Part shown: positions 27,541 through 35,344 of the stretch, piece after piece
Layout: every line of letters starts with the position of its first letter
Position numbering within the stretch: the first letter of the stretch is position 1
Made by a program: the position numbers and the translations under genes
Assembly (NCBI RefSeq): GCF_013822155.1
Contig: NZ_PNJW01000016.1
Span: 1 to 50,754, forward strand
Length of the DNA: 50,754 nucleotides
Direction of reading: 5' to 3'
From: Flavobacterium sp.
GTDB taxonomy: Bacteria > Bacteroidota > Bacteroidia > Flavobacteriales > Flavobacteriaceae
The notes under the pieces: model-generated
The model's input: only the letters and a program-made list of their open reading frames with translations
Database searches by the model: none
Told to the model about the DNA's origin: nothing

Positions 27541-29520
27541 ATGAATAAGTATTTGTTGTTGTTTTTATTCTTCTCATTAGTTTCTAATGCTCAAAAATAT
27601 GAGATGGGAAAAGTTTCTAAAGCAGAACTTTTAGAAAAACAACATCCACTTGATTCTACTGCAATAGCTGCTTTTTTGTTTAAAAAGGCAAGAACATATT
27701 TTTATTACACTGAAAACAAAGGATTTGTTAGCGAAACAGAATTTGAAATAAAAATAAAAATTTATTCTAAAGAAGGACTTAAATGGGCTAATTATGAAGT
27801 GCCTTATTATGTGGGTTGGAATGAACTTAATAAGGATAATGTTTATTTTTCAGAAGCAGTGACCTATAATCTTGAAAATGACGAAATTAAAAAAACCAAA
27901 CTTAACTCGGAAGGCATTTTAAAAGTAAACCTTAACGAATATTGGAGTAAGAAAACAATAACAATGCCCAATGTAAAAGTTGGATCCGTTTTCGAATTCA
28001 AATATAAAATCATTTCTGAGAATATTTCAAAATTACCTGATTTCGAGTTTCAAGATTATATTCCGGTAAATTATGCTAAATTCACAAGTGAAATTCCGGT
28101 AAATTATCAATATAAAACAATGCTTAGAGGGTATTTACAAGTGGAACATACTTCTAAAGATGAAAATTTTTCACAATCATTTAATGATAAATACAATCAA
28201 ACAAAATTTTTGAATTATCTACTTCGAAAACAGAACTATATTTTAAAAAATGTTCCTAAACTAGAAGAAGAATCTTTTATTGATAACATAGAAAATTATA
28301 GGTCCAAATTAGAAAATGAATTAGAATTAATTGTTTTTCCTGAAACCGAACCTAGAAAATTCTCTGAAACTTGGGATGATATAGCAAAAAATATTTATGC
28401 TAATGAAAAATTTAAAGATGAATTAAATGAAAGAAACTATTTTGAAAAGGATTTAAAAATAAATGTTTCTGACACACTTTCAAATGAAAATAAAATTAAA
28501 AGCATTCTAAAATACGTAAAATTGAGAATGAAATGGGATGGTTTTTATGGTTATTTTCCAAAAAATGGTGTAAAAGAGGCATATCAAGAAAGAACCGGAA
28601 ATATAGCTGAAATTAATTTTATCCTCATTTCAATGCTTAATCACGCAAGGTTTAATGCTAATCCGGTTTTATTAAGTACAAGAAGAAATGGTACTGCCCC
28701 CTTCCCCAGCAGAGATGGATTTAATTATGTTATTGCTGCAGTTGATATAGATGGAAAGCAATTATTGTTAGATGCAACTGATGCAAATTCAGCTATTAAT
28801 ATTTTACCTATTCATTGTTTGAACGGAATAGGGAGATTGATTCGACAAAATGGAACTTCTGAAGAAATTCAACTAAACCCATCATTTCTCTCAAAAAATA
28901 CCACAATGATTCAAGGTAAATTAGAAAGTAATGGAAGTTTTAAAGGCAAATTAAGGACATCTAAAACAGATTATTTAGCTTTTGATTTTCGAGATGATTT
29001 TGCGGGTTTAAGTGTAGAGTCCTATGTTGAGAAGTTAGAAAAAGATTACAATAACTTGGTTATTTCAGAGTATAAATTAGAAAACGAAAATGCAGTTGAC
29101 AAACCTATTGTAGAAAGTTTTTCATTTGTTGAAGCAAATTCATGTGAGTTTATTGGTTCAAAAATGCTATTTAATCCATTATTGTTTTTAACAAAATCGA
29201 TCAATCCGCTAAAAGCAGAAACCAGAAAATTACCCATCGATTTTATTTTTCCGCAAAGTGACAAAACTATCATAAATATTACTATCCCGGCAGGTTTTGA
29301 GGTTGAATATTTGCCAAAATCAATTATAATGGCTACTCCGGATAACGGAGCAGTTTATAAATTTTCTATTCAAAGCGAAAAAAATAAAATTCAAATAACA
29401 ACATCTTTAGATTTAAATTCAATATTTTTCGACCCACAAGAATACCAGGACATAAAAAAAATATTTAATACTGTTGCAGAAAAAAATACTGAAAAGATAA
29501 TCCTAAAAAAAATCGAATAA
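27541..29520 (+). CDS. DUF3857 family protein, second paralog without catalytic Cys
   Basis: Closely similar in layout to the preceding protein: signal peptide 1-17 (ending SNAQ), MGKVSKAELLEKQHPLDSTA, and KAETRKLPIDFIFP near the end. The transglutaminase segment reads TGNIAEINFILISMLNHA, with Ile358 at the catalytic Cys place, and FNYVIAAVDIDG at the His place; LLDATD is retained. The stop overlaps the start of the next gene by one base (TAATG). Probably a pseudoenzyme formed by tandem duplication. Confidence 0.87.
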   Translation: MNKYLLLFLFFSLVSNAQKYEMGKVSKAELLEKQHPLDSTAIAAFLFKKARTYFYYTENKGFVSETEFEIKIKIYSKEGLKWANYEVPYYVGWNELNKDNVYFSEAVTYNLENDEIKKTKLNSEGILKVNLNEYWSKKTITMPNVKVGSVFEFKYKIISENISKLPDFEFQDYIPVNYAKFTSEIPVNYQYKTMLRGYLQVEHTSKDENFSQSFNDKYNQTKFLNYLLRKQNYILKNVPKLEEESFIDNIENYRSKLENELELIVFPETEPRKFSETWDDIAKNIYANEKFKDELNERNYFEKDLKINVSDTLSNENKIKSILKYVKLRMKWDGFYGYFPKNGVKEAYQERTGNIAEINFILISMLNHARFNANPVLLSTRRNGTAPFPSRDGFNYVIAAVDIDGKQLLLDATDANSAINILPIHCLNGIGRLIRQNGTSEEIQLNPSFLSKNTTMIQGKLESNGSFKGKLRTSKTDYLAFDFRDDFAGLSVESYVEKLEKDYNNLVISEYKLENENAVDKPIVESFSFVEANSCEFIGSKMLFNPLLFLTKSINPLKAETRKLPIDFIFPQSDKTIINITIPAGFEVEYLPKSIIMATPDNGAVYKFSIQSEKNKIQITTSLDLNSIFFDPQEYQDIKKIFNTVAEKNTEKIILKKIE

Positions 29521-29846
29521 TGAACCTCAAAAATGCTCAACTTGATGTCGATACCTGGATTAAAAACCATGGTGTCCGTTATTTTAACGAATTAACAAAT
29601 ATGGCTCAACTTACGGAAGAGGTAGGGGAAGTAGCTCGAATAATTGCCCGTCGCTATGGGGAACAATCCGAAAAAGAAAGTGATAAAAATAAAGATTTAG
29701 GGGAAGAATTAGCCGATGTAGTTTTTGTTGTATTATGTTTAGCTAATCAAACCGGAGTTGATTTGCAAGATGCGTTTGATAAAAAAATGGATTTAAAAAC
29801 CAAACGCGATCATGACAGACATCAAAATAATGAAAAATTGAAATAA
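29520..29846 (+). CDS. MazG-like nucleotide pyrophosphohydrolase
   Basis: A small all-alpha NTP pyrophosphohydrolase that probably removes non-canonical nucleotides. The metal-binding pattern EExxE ... ExxD is seen as LTEEVGEVAR (residues 31-40) and LGEELADVVF (61-70). Its 108 residues match single-domain members. It is translationally coupled to the upstream DUF3857 gene by a one-base overlap and followed after one base by the SMR gene. Confidence 0.9.
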   Translation: MNLKNAQLDVDTWIKNHGVRYFNELTNMAQLTEEVGEVARIIARRYGEQSEKESDKNKDLGEELADVVFVVLCLANQTGVDLQDAFDKKMDLKTKRDHDRHQNNEKLK

Positions 29847-29847
29847 A

Positions 29848-30174
29848 TTGAATTGGATACTACTCATTATTGCCGGCTTATTCGAAGTAGCTTTTGCCAC
29901 TTGTTTGGGAAAAGCAAAAGAAACTTCAGGATCAGCCATGTGGCTGTGGTATGGCGGATTTTTAGTTTGCCTGACCATTAGTATGTTGCTTTTGGTAAAA
30001 GTAACCAAAGAATTACCCATCGGAACAGCTTATGCTGTTTGGACAGGAATTGGAGCCGTTGGTAGTGTATTAGTAGGAATAGTAGTTTTCAAAGAACCCG
30101 CGACTTTTTGGAGAGTATTTTTTATCAGCACTCTAATCATTTCAATTGTCGGATTAAAAGTTGTCACTAAATAA
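29848..30174 (+). CDS. SMR-family exporter, SugE/Gdx-like
   Basis: A four-helix small multidrug-resistance transporter of the inner membrane. The essential Glu13 lies in IAGLFEVAFA, and the LPIGTAYAVWTGIGAVGS block matches SugE/Gdx (guanidinium exporters) closely, better than EmrE. The start codon is TTG, one base after the MazG-like stop; no ATG is available that keeps helix 1. The gene overlaps aroA by one base. True substrate unknown; no guanidine riboswitch is seen nearby. Confidence 0.88.
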   Translation: MNWILLIIAGLFEVAFATCLGKAKETSGSAMWLWYGGFLVCLTISMLLLVKVTKELPIGTAYAVWTGIGAVGSVLVGIVVFKEPATFWRVFFISTLIISIVGLKVVTK

Positions 30175-31454
30175 TGAATATAAAATTAACCTATAACCCG
30201 CAACTATCAACTCGCAACCATCAACTAAAAATTACTGGTTCTAAGTCAGAAACAAATCGGTTGTTGTTATTGAAAGCATTATATCCAAACATCACACTAG
30301 AAAACGCCTCCAATTCCGATGACTCAAAAGTGATGATAAAGGCGTTGGAATTTCCAAATCCCACAACCCACAACCCACAACTTATAGATATCCACCATGC
30401 AGGAACTGCCATGCGTTTTTTGACCGCATATTTTGCTATTCAAGAAGGTAAAGAAGTCGTATTAACTGGTTCATCCCGAATGAAAGAACGACCTATTAAA
30501 ATTCTAGTGGATGCCTTAAATCAATTGGGAGCAGAAATCACCTACGAAGAAAACGAAGGTTTTCCACCCATCAAAATCAAAGGAAAAAAAATTATAAAAA
30601 ATAAAGTTGTAATTCCGGTAAACGTCAGTAGCCAGTATATTTCAGCTTTACTATTAATAGCACCTAAATTAGAAAACGGATTAGAATTAACACTTGAAGG
30701 TGATTTAACTTCCGTTCCCTACATCAACATGACTTTAGCGTTGCTAAACGAAATTGGTATTGAAACTTTTTTTGAAAATAGTATTATAAAGGTCAACCCG
30801 CTCCCGAAACTTCGGGACGCAACTCGCAACCAGCATACAATAACAATTGAATCTGATTGGTCTTCCGCTTCTTATTTCTATTCAATTGTCGCCCTTTCTG
30901 AAATTGGAACAAAACTTCAATTGTCAAATTTCAAAAAGAAAAGCCTTCAAGGTGATGCAGCTTTAGTCGAAATTTATAAAAGCTTTGGAGTGGAAACTAT
31001 TTTCAATAGCGATAATTCAATAATTATTACAAAAGTAAATACCGATTACCCATTATCCATTAACTTAAACCTTAATGATTCCCCCGACATCGCACAAACC
31101 ATTGCCGTAACGTGTTTCGGCCTTGGAATTGGCTGTCATTTGACCGGTTTACATACCTTAAAAATAAAAGAAACCGACCGTTTAGAAGCCTTAAAAACTG
31201 AACTTTCAAAATTCCGAGCAATAATATCAGTCACAAACGATTCATTAACACTCGAAGCTAGCTCTCATCTCCTTTGGAGAGAGGTTGGGGGTGAGGTTTC
31301 CATAGCGACCTATCAAGATCACCGCATGGCTATGGCATTTGCCTCATTAGCCTTAAAAGTTCCTATTATCATCGAAAATGCAGAAGTTGTTGCAAAATCC
31401 TACCCTGCTTTTTGGGAAGATTTAAAAAGTGTTGGATTTCAAATTTTACAATAA
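30174..31454 (+). CDS. aroA: 3-phosphoshikimate 1-carboxyvinyltransferase (EPSP synthase) with repeat-derived segments
   Basis: The sixth step of the shikimate pathway. Motifs: GSKSETNRLLLL near 22-33, HAGTAMRFLTAYF near 75, GSSRMKERP near 100, VSSQYISALLL near 152, KETDRLEAL in the C-terminal half, and YQDHRMAMAFA near the end. Four stretches look repeat-derived rather than ancestral: NPQLSTRNHQL near residue 8, NPTTHNPQL near 57, [13 protein letters not shown] near 209, and SSHLLWREVGGEV near 364. All are in frame, between conserved blocks. With pheA and DAHP synthase it links the operon to chorismate. The start is coupled to the SMR stop (TAATG). Confidence 0.94.
   Translation: MNIKLTYNPQLSTRNHQLKITGSKSETNRLLLLKALYPNITLENASNSDDSKVMIKALEFPNPTTHNPQLIDIHHAGTAMRFLTAYFAIQEGKEVVLTGSSRMKERPIKILVDALNQLGAEITYEENEGFPPIKIKGKKIIKNKVVIPVNVSSQYISALLLIAPKLENGLELTLEGDLTSVPYINMTLALLNEIGIETFFENSIIKVNPLPKLRDATRNQHTITIESDWSSASYFYSIVALSEIGTKLQLSNFKKKSLQGDAALVEIYKSFGVETIFNSDNSIIITKVNTDYPLSINLNLNDSPDIAQTIAVTCFGLGIGCHLTGLHTLKIKETDRLEALKTELSKFRAIISVTNDSLTLEASSHLLWREVGGEVSIATYQDHRMAMAFASLALKVPIIIENAEVVAKSYPAFWEDLKSVGFQILQ
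30196..30227 (+). repeat. GCAACTC-type repeat in the 5' end of aroA
   Basis: The stretch AACCCGCAACTATCAACTCG, continuing CAACCATCAAC, repeats the CGCAAC/TCAAC unit. It is translated as NPQLSTRNHQ at the AroA N-terminus. Confidence 0.6.
30357..30384 (+). repeat. CCCACAA tandem repeat inside aroA
   Basis: Three consecutive CCCACAA units after AAT, translated as NPTTHNPQL between two conserved AroA blocks. Confidence 0.65.
30795..30831 (+). repeat. Palindromic 37-bp repeat inside aroA
   Basis: The core TCCCGAAACTTCGGGA (30802-30817) is followed by CGCAACTCGCAACC. The full unit matches 12896-12932 in metH at 33 of 37 bases. The core is read here in a different codon phase from that in metH. 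Confidence 0.85.
31262..31301 (+). repeat. TCTCCTTTGGAGA palindromic repeat inside aroA
   Basis: CTCTCATCTCCTTTGGAGAG, followed by AGGTTGGGGGTGAGG. Its inner palindrome TCTCC-TTT-GGAGA is the counterpart of CTCTCC-AAA-GGAGAG at 43778. It is translated as SSHLLWREVGGEV just before the conserved DHRMAMAFA. Confidence 0.7.
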
Positions 31455-31460
31455 AATATT

Positions 31461-31495
31461 CTCAGAAACTCAGTGGCTTAGCTACTCAGCAACTT
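31461..31495 (+). repeat. ACTCAG/TTAGC repeat after aroA
   Basis: Units of CTCAG and GGCTTAGC recur within 35 bases and resemble the stretch at 34101-34140. Intergenic, with no evident coding role. Confidence 0.5.
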
Positions 31496-31520
31496 ATTTT
31501 AAAAATAAACCTTAAAACAC

Positions 31521-31552
31521 TTGACAACCCCTATCTCACAACCGTATATTTG
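31521..31552 (+). promoter_or_regulatory. Promoter of queA
   Basis: TTG (31521-31523), 21 bases, then the exact -7 element TATATTTG (31545-31552). The leader is about 55 bases. Confidence 0.7.
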
Positions 31553-31611
31553 CAGGCTTTAAGTTTTTAGGTATTTACTTAAAAAATCGAACTTTAAACA
31601 AAAATAAGTAC

Positions 31612-32661
31612 ATGAAATTATCTCATTTTCAATTTAATCTTCCGACGGAATTATTAGCAGAATATCCAGCTGAGAACCGCGACGAATCACGATTAATGGT
31701 TATCAACAGAGCCAAAAAAACAATTGAACATAAACTATTCAAGGATATCATTGACTATTTTGATGATGGAGATGTAATGATTATGAACAATACAAAAGTT
31801 TTCCCGGCTCGTTTATACGGAAATAAAGAAAAAACAGGGGCAAGAATTGAAGTTTTTTTATTACGTGAATTAAATGCAGAACAACGTCTTTGGGACGTTT
31901 TAGTTGATCCGGCTCGTAAAATTCGTATTGGAAATAAATTGTATTTTGGTGATGATGATTCATTAGTAGCGGAGGTAATTGATAATACAACTTCTCGAGG
32001 AAGAACTTTACGTTTTCTTTATGATGGTTCATATGATGAGTTTAGAAATAAACTAACGGAATTAGGCGAAACACCAATCCCAAAATACATTAACCGTGAA
32101 GTAACACCTGAAGATGAAGAGCGTTATCAAACCATTTATGCTAAAGTGGAAGGAGCCGTTGCAGCACCAACTGCAGGTCTTCACTTTTCTAAACACTTGA
32201 TGAAACGACTCGAAATAAAAGGAGTTGATTTTGCTGAAGTAACTTTACATGTTGGTCTTGGAACATTCAATCCGGTGGAAGTGGAAGATTTATCTAAACA
32301 CAAAATGGATTCGGAAGAGCTGATTATTAAACAAAATGCTTGTGATGTGGTAAACAATGCCATTTCAAACAAAAAACGCGTTTGTTGTGTCGGAACAACT
32401 TCTATGCGAGCCATTGAAAGTTCTGTCTCTTCTGCCAGAACGATGAATCCTTTTGAAGGATGGACAAACAAATTTATCTATCCTCCTTATGATTTCAGTA
32501 TTGCAAATTGTATGATTACTAATTTTCATACACCAAAATCAACCTTATTGATGATGGTTTCTGCTTTTTGTGGTCATGATTTGATGAAGAAAGCATATGA
32601 AGAAGCTATCAAAGAAAAATACAGATTTTATTCCTATGGCGATGCCATGTTGATTATTTAA
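31612..32661 (+). CDS. queA: S-adenosylmethionine:tRNA ribosyltransferase-isomerase
   Basis: Transfers the ribosyl moiety of SAM to preQ1-modified tRNA to form epoxyqueuosine. Standard features: the start [19 protein letters not shown] with RDESRLMV, then [50 protein letters not shown] and [16 protein letters not shown]. The length of 349 is typical. It has its own promoter and terminator. queE, an earlier step of the same pathway, is at 45.5 kb. Confidence 0.97.
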   Translation: MKLSHFQFNLPTELLAEYPAENRDESRLMVINRAKKTIEHKLFKDIIDYFDDGDVMIMNNTKVFPARLYGNKEKTGARIEVFLLRELNAEQRLWDVLVDPARKIRIGNKLYFGDDDSLVAEVIDNTTSRGRTLRFLYDGSYDEFRNKLTELGETPIPKYINREVTPEDEERYQTIYAKVEGAVAAPTAGLHFSKHLMKRLEIKGVDFAEVTLHVGLGTFNPVEVEDLSKHKMDSEELIIKQNACDVVNNAISNKKRVCCVGTTSMRAIESSVSSARTMNPFEGWTNKFIYPPYDFSIANCMITNFHTPKSTLLMMVSAFCGHDLMKKAYEEAIKEKYRFYSYGDAMLII

Positions 32662-32691
32662 TTTGAACTGGTTTCAGATTTTAAAAATTAT

Positions 32692-32725
32692 AAATTTCCA
32701 ATCGATAGGTTGGGAATTTTTTTTT
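32692..32725 (+). terminator. Terminator after queA
   Basis: AAATTTCCAA (32692-32701) pairs with TTGGGAATTT (32710-32719) around TCGATAGG, with one G-U pair, and is followed by a T-run. Confidence 0.85.
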
Positions 32726-32753
32726 ATCATTTTTAATTGAAAATCTGTGTAAA

Positions 32754-32771
32754 GACAAGTCATGACTTGTC
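32754..32771. repeat. Perfect 18-bp palindrome GACAAGTCATGACTTGTC
   Basis: A perfect palindrome between the queA terminator and the kynU promoter. It contains an in-frame ATG that is not the kynU start, because it lies upstream of the likely promoter. It could be a dispersed repeat or an operator. Confidence 0.6.
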
Positions 32772-32791
32772 ACTACAATCTAAAAAATTAT

Positions 32792-32799
32792 TATCTTTA
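32792..32799 (+). promoter_or_regulatory. Probable promoter of kynU
   Basis: TATCTTTA is 7 of 8 to TAnnTTTG. It supports the ATG at 32819 rather than the one at 32762. Confidence 0.45.
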
Positions 32800-32818
32800 C
32801 CTAACAAATATACATTTC

Positions 32819-34108
32819 ATGAATTTTCAAAATACACTTGAATTTGCACAAGAATTAGATGCACAAGATGAACTATTTAAGTACCGTGACGAATTTCTTT
32901 TTCCTAAAGTAAACGGTAAAAACGTCATCTATTTTACAGGAAATTCACTTGGGTTACAACCTAAAAGAGCACAGTCTTATGTGGATGAAGTAATGAGCGA
33001 CTGGGCAAAACTTGCTGTTGAAGGTCACTTTTATGCCGACAAGCCTTGGTGGGATTATCACGAACGTTTTGCAGCTCCTTTAAGCGGAATTGTTGGAGCT
33101 AAGCCTTCTGAGATAACAGTAATGAACACACTTACGGTTAATCTTCATTTAATGATGGTTTCCTTTTATCGTCCGACAGCAAAGAAATATAAAATTATTT
33201 GTGAAGAAAAAGCGTTTCCATCCGACCAATATATGTTTCATAGTCAGGCAAAGTTTCATTCTCAATATTTGGGAATAAACCCAAATGATATTATTGTAGA
33301 AATCAAACGAAGAGATGGCGAACACAACATTCGATTAGAAGATGTTTTAGCAAAAATAGAAGAAGTAGGCGATGAGTTAGCTTTAGTACTAATTGGGGGT
33401 GTGAATTATTACACCGGTCAGGTTTTTGACATGAAAACAATTACTGCTGCTGCTCAAAAAACAGGTGCTTATGTGGGTTGGGATTTAGCACATGCCGCAG
33501 GAAATATCGAACTACAATTGCACGATTGGAATGTCGATTTTGCTTGTTGGTGTAGCTACAAATACATGAATTCAGGACCTGGAAATGCATCGGGTTGTTT
33601 TGTACATGAAAGACACCATGGTGACAAAGATTTACCTCGGTTTGCCGGTTGGTGGGGACATAACAAAGAACGTCGTTTTAAAATGGAGCCTGATTTTGAC
33701 CCTGTTTATGGAGCAGATGGTTGGCAAATCAGTAACCTACCCATTTTATCATTAGCCCCTTATTTGGCATCCGTAGAAATGTTTGCCGAAGTGGGAATGA
33801 CTAAATTAATCAAAAAGAGAAATCTTTTAACAGCCTATTTAGAATTCATCCTCCACGAAATTGACAAAGAAATTGATGGAACCGAATTTGAAATTATTAC
33901 GCCTCAAAACCAAGAAGAACGTGCTTGCCAATTATCAGTATATCTCCACGGTCAAGGAAGAAGTTTATTCGAGTATTTAATGAAAAACGGTGTGATTACC
34001 GATTGGCGTGAACCGAACGTAATTCGTTTAGCACCGGCTCCATTTTACTCTTCTTTTGAAGACATGTACGAATTTGGACAAATTTTAAAACAAGGTATAA
34101 AACCTTAG
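32819..34108 (+). CDS. kynU: Kynureninase
   Basis: A PLP enzyme that splits kynurenine or 3-hydroxykynurenine to anthranilate or 3-hydroxyanthranilate and alanine. Motifs: YFTGNSLGLQPKRA near 39, the PLP Lys248 in CSYKYMNSGPGNASG, VGWDLAHAAGN before it, and RFAGWWGHNKERRF after it. The chosen start gives MNFQNTLEFAQELDAQDEL and 429 residues. With kynurenine 3-monooxygenase at 41.6 kb it indicates a tryptophan catabolic or NAD-precursor route. It is followed after 35 bases by a ureohydrolase. Confidence 0.95.
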   Translation: MNFQNTLEFAQELDAQDELFKYRDEFLFPKVNGKNVIYFTGNSLGLQPKRAQSYVDEVMSDWAKLAVEGHFYADKPWWDYHERFAAPLSGIVGAKPSEITVMNTLTVNLHLMMVSFYRPTAKKYKIICEEKAFPSDQYMFHSQAKFHSQYLGINPNDIIVEIKRRDGEHNIRLEDVLAKIEEVGDELALVLIGGVNYYTGQVFDMKTITAAAQKTGAYVGWDLAHAAGNIELQLHDWNVDFACWCSYKYMNSGPGNASGCFVHERHHGDKDLPRFAGWWGHNKERRFKMEPDFDPVYGADGWQISNLPILSLAPYLASVEMFAEVGMTKLIKKRNLLTAYLEFILHEIDKEIDGTEFEIITPQNQEERACQLSVYLHGQGRSLFEYLMKNGVITDWREPNVIRLAPAPFYSSFEDMYEFGQILKQGIKP

Positions 34109-34140
34109 CACCTTAGTTACTCAGAACCTTAGTACCTTAA
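34101..34140 (+). repeat. ACCTTAG/ACTCAG repeat between kynU and the ureohydrolase
   Basis: The units ACCTTAGC, ACCTTAGT, TACTCAGA, ACCTTAGT and ACCTTAA recur. They overlap the last kynU codons and fill almost the whole gap. Similar to 31461-31495. Confidence 0.55.
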
Positions 34141-34143
34141 AAA

Positions 34144-35232
34144 ATGACAAAACAAGAAATACTCAAAACCTTCGATCCAAGCCAGCCCGGTTTGGCCGAT
34201 GCTACTATTTTTGGATTACCTTTTTCCATTGAAGACAGCGAAATTATCGTAATTCCTGTGCCGTGGGAAGTAACTGTAAGTTATGGTTCCGGGGCATCCA
34301 AAGGTCCGGAAGCCATTTTAGATGCTTCCTTTCAAGTAGATTTAAACCATCAGGAGTTTCCGGAATTATGGAAATTAGGTATCTTTTTAGATGAATCACC
34401 AAAAGGGATTAAAAAAAATTCCAAAAAATATAAAAAACAAGCTGCACCTATCATTGAAGCTTTAGAAAGTGGAATAATAATAGATCATCATCCTGGACTA
34501 AGAAAAGATTTAGACGAGATTAATTACGCTTGTTCTGATATGGTGGAAGCTGTTCGCGAAAAAACGTTACATTGGTTAGAACACGGTAAGAAAGTTGTGC
34601 TTTTAGGTGGAGATCACAGTACGCCACTTGGGTATTACCAAGCTTTAGCTGAAAAGCACGATAGCTTTGGAATTCTTCATCTTGATGCTCACATGGATTT
34701 TAGAATTGCCTATGAAGGTTTCACTTATTCGCATGCCTCTATCATGTATAACGCTTTGCAAATTCCTCATATTTCTAAAATAGTTCAAGTAGGAATTCGT
34801 GATTTTTGCGAACAAGAAGTAGAAGTTGCAAAACAACAAGGTAGTAGAGTAGTCATTCACACCGATTCTGATTTAAAGAGAGAAACTTTTGAAGGGAAAA
34901 CGTGGCAACAACAATGTGACCAAATTATTGCCGTTTTACCACAAAAAGTTTGCATCAGTTTTGATATTGATGGCATGTATCCTTGGTATTGTCCAAATAC
35001 AGGCACTCCGGTTCCGGGTGGATTTTCATTTGAACAAGCCGCTTATTTGTTGAGTCGTTTAGCCGAAACCGAAAAAGAAATCATTGGTTTTGATTTAGTA
35101 GAAGTGGCTCCCGGAGAAAATGATGATTGGGACGGTAACGTTGGTGCACGAATGTTATTTCACATGTGTGGCGTTTTAGCCAAAAACAATAAAATGAATG
35201 TCGGTGACAGAATAAATTTTCCAAGAAGTTAA
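34144..35232 (+). CDS. Ureohydrolase family protein (agmatinase/arginase/formiminoglutamase type)
   Basis: A binuclear metal hydrolase of guanidino or formimino compounds. Metal ligands are seen in GGDHSTPLGYY (about 159), LDAHMDF (about 180) and SFDIDGMYP (about 276). The two Asp of the DID motif are kept, but the family Asp-Pro after it is Tyr-Pro. NTGTPVPGGF and the Glu in DLVEVAPGEND are also intact. It lies 35 bases behind kynU in the same direction. The exact substrate (agmatine, arginine, guanidinobutyrate or another) cannot be decided from sequence. Confidence 0.88.
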   Translation: MTKQEILKTFDPSQPGLADATIFGLPFSIEDSEIIVIPVPWEVTVSYGSGASKGPEAILDASFQVDLNHQEFPELWKLGIFLDESPKGIKKNSKKYKKQAAPIIEALESGIIIDHHPGLRKDLDEINYACSDMVEAVREKTLHWLEHGKKVVLLGGDHSTPLGYYQALAEKHDSFGILHLDAHMDFRIAYEGFTYSHASIMYNALQIPHISKIVQVGIRDFCEQEVEVAKQQGSRVVIHTDSDLKRETFEGKTWQQQCDQIIAVLPQKVCISFDIDGMYPWYCPNTGTPVPGGFSFEQAAYLLSRLAETEKEIIGFDLVEVAPGENDDWDGNVGARMLFHMCGVLAKNNKMNVGDRINFPRS

Positions 35233-35251
35233 TTGCAAATACAAAATTTTA

Positions 35252-35314
35252 AACCATTAAGCTGTTAAGAAATTAAGTCATACAAACTTAATGTTACTTA
35301 ATTTCTTAATGGTT
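35252..35314. repeat. Inverted repeat between the ureohydrolase and acylase genes
   Basis: AACCATTAAG (35252-35261) is complementary to CTTAATGGTT (35305-35314), and TTAAGAAATTAAG (35265-35277) to CTTAATTTCTTAA (35297-35309). The right strands overlap, so alternative hairpins are possible. The T-run after it could make it a terminator for the upstream gene. Confidence 0.6.
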
Positions 35315-35344
35315 TTTTGTAACTTTAAATCAAATTCAATTGTC

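Noticed and set aside
29848..35232. Guanidine detoxification module (SugE-like exporter plus ureohydrolase)
   Set aside because: The genes are about 4 kb apart in different transcripts, no guanidine riboswitch is visible, and ureohydrolase substrate cannot be read from sequence.
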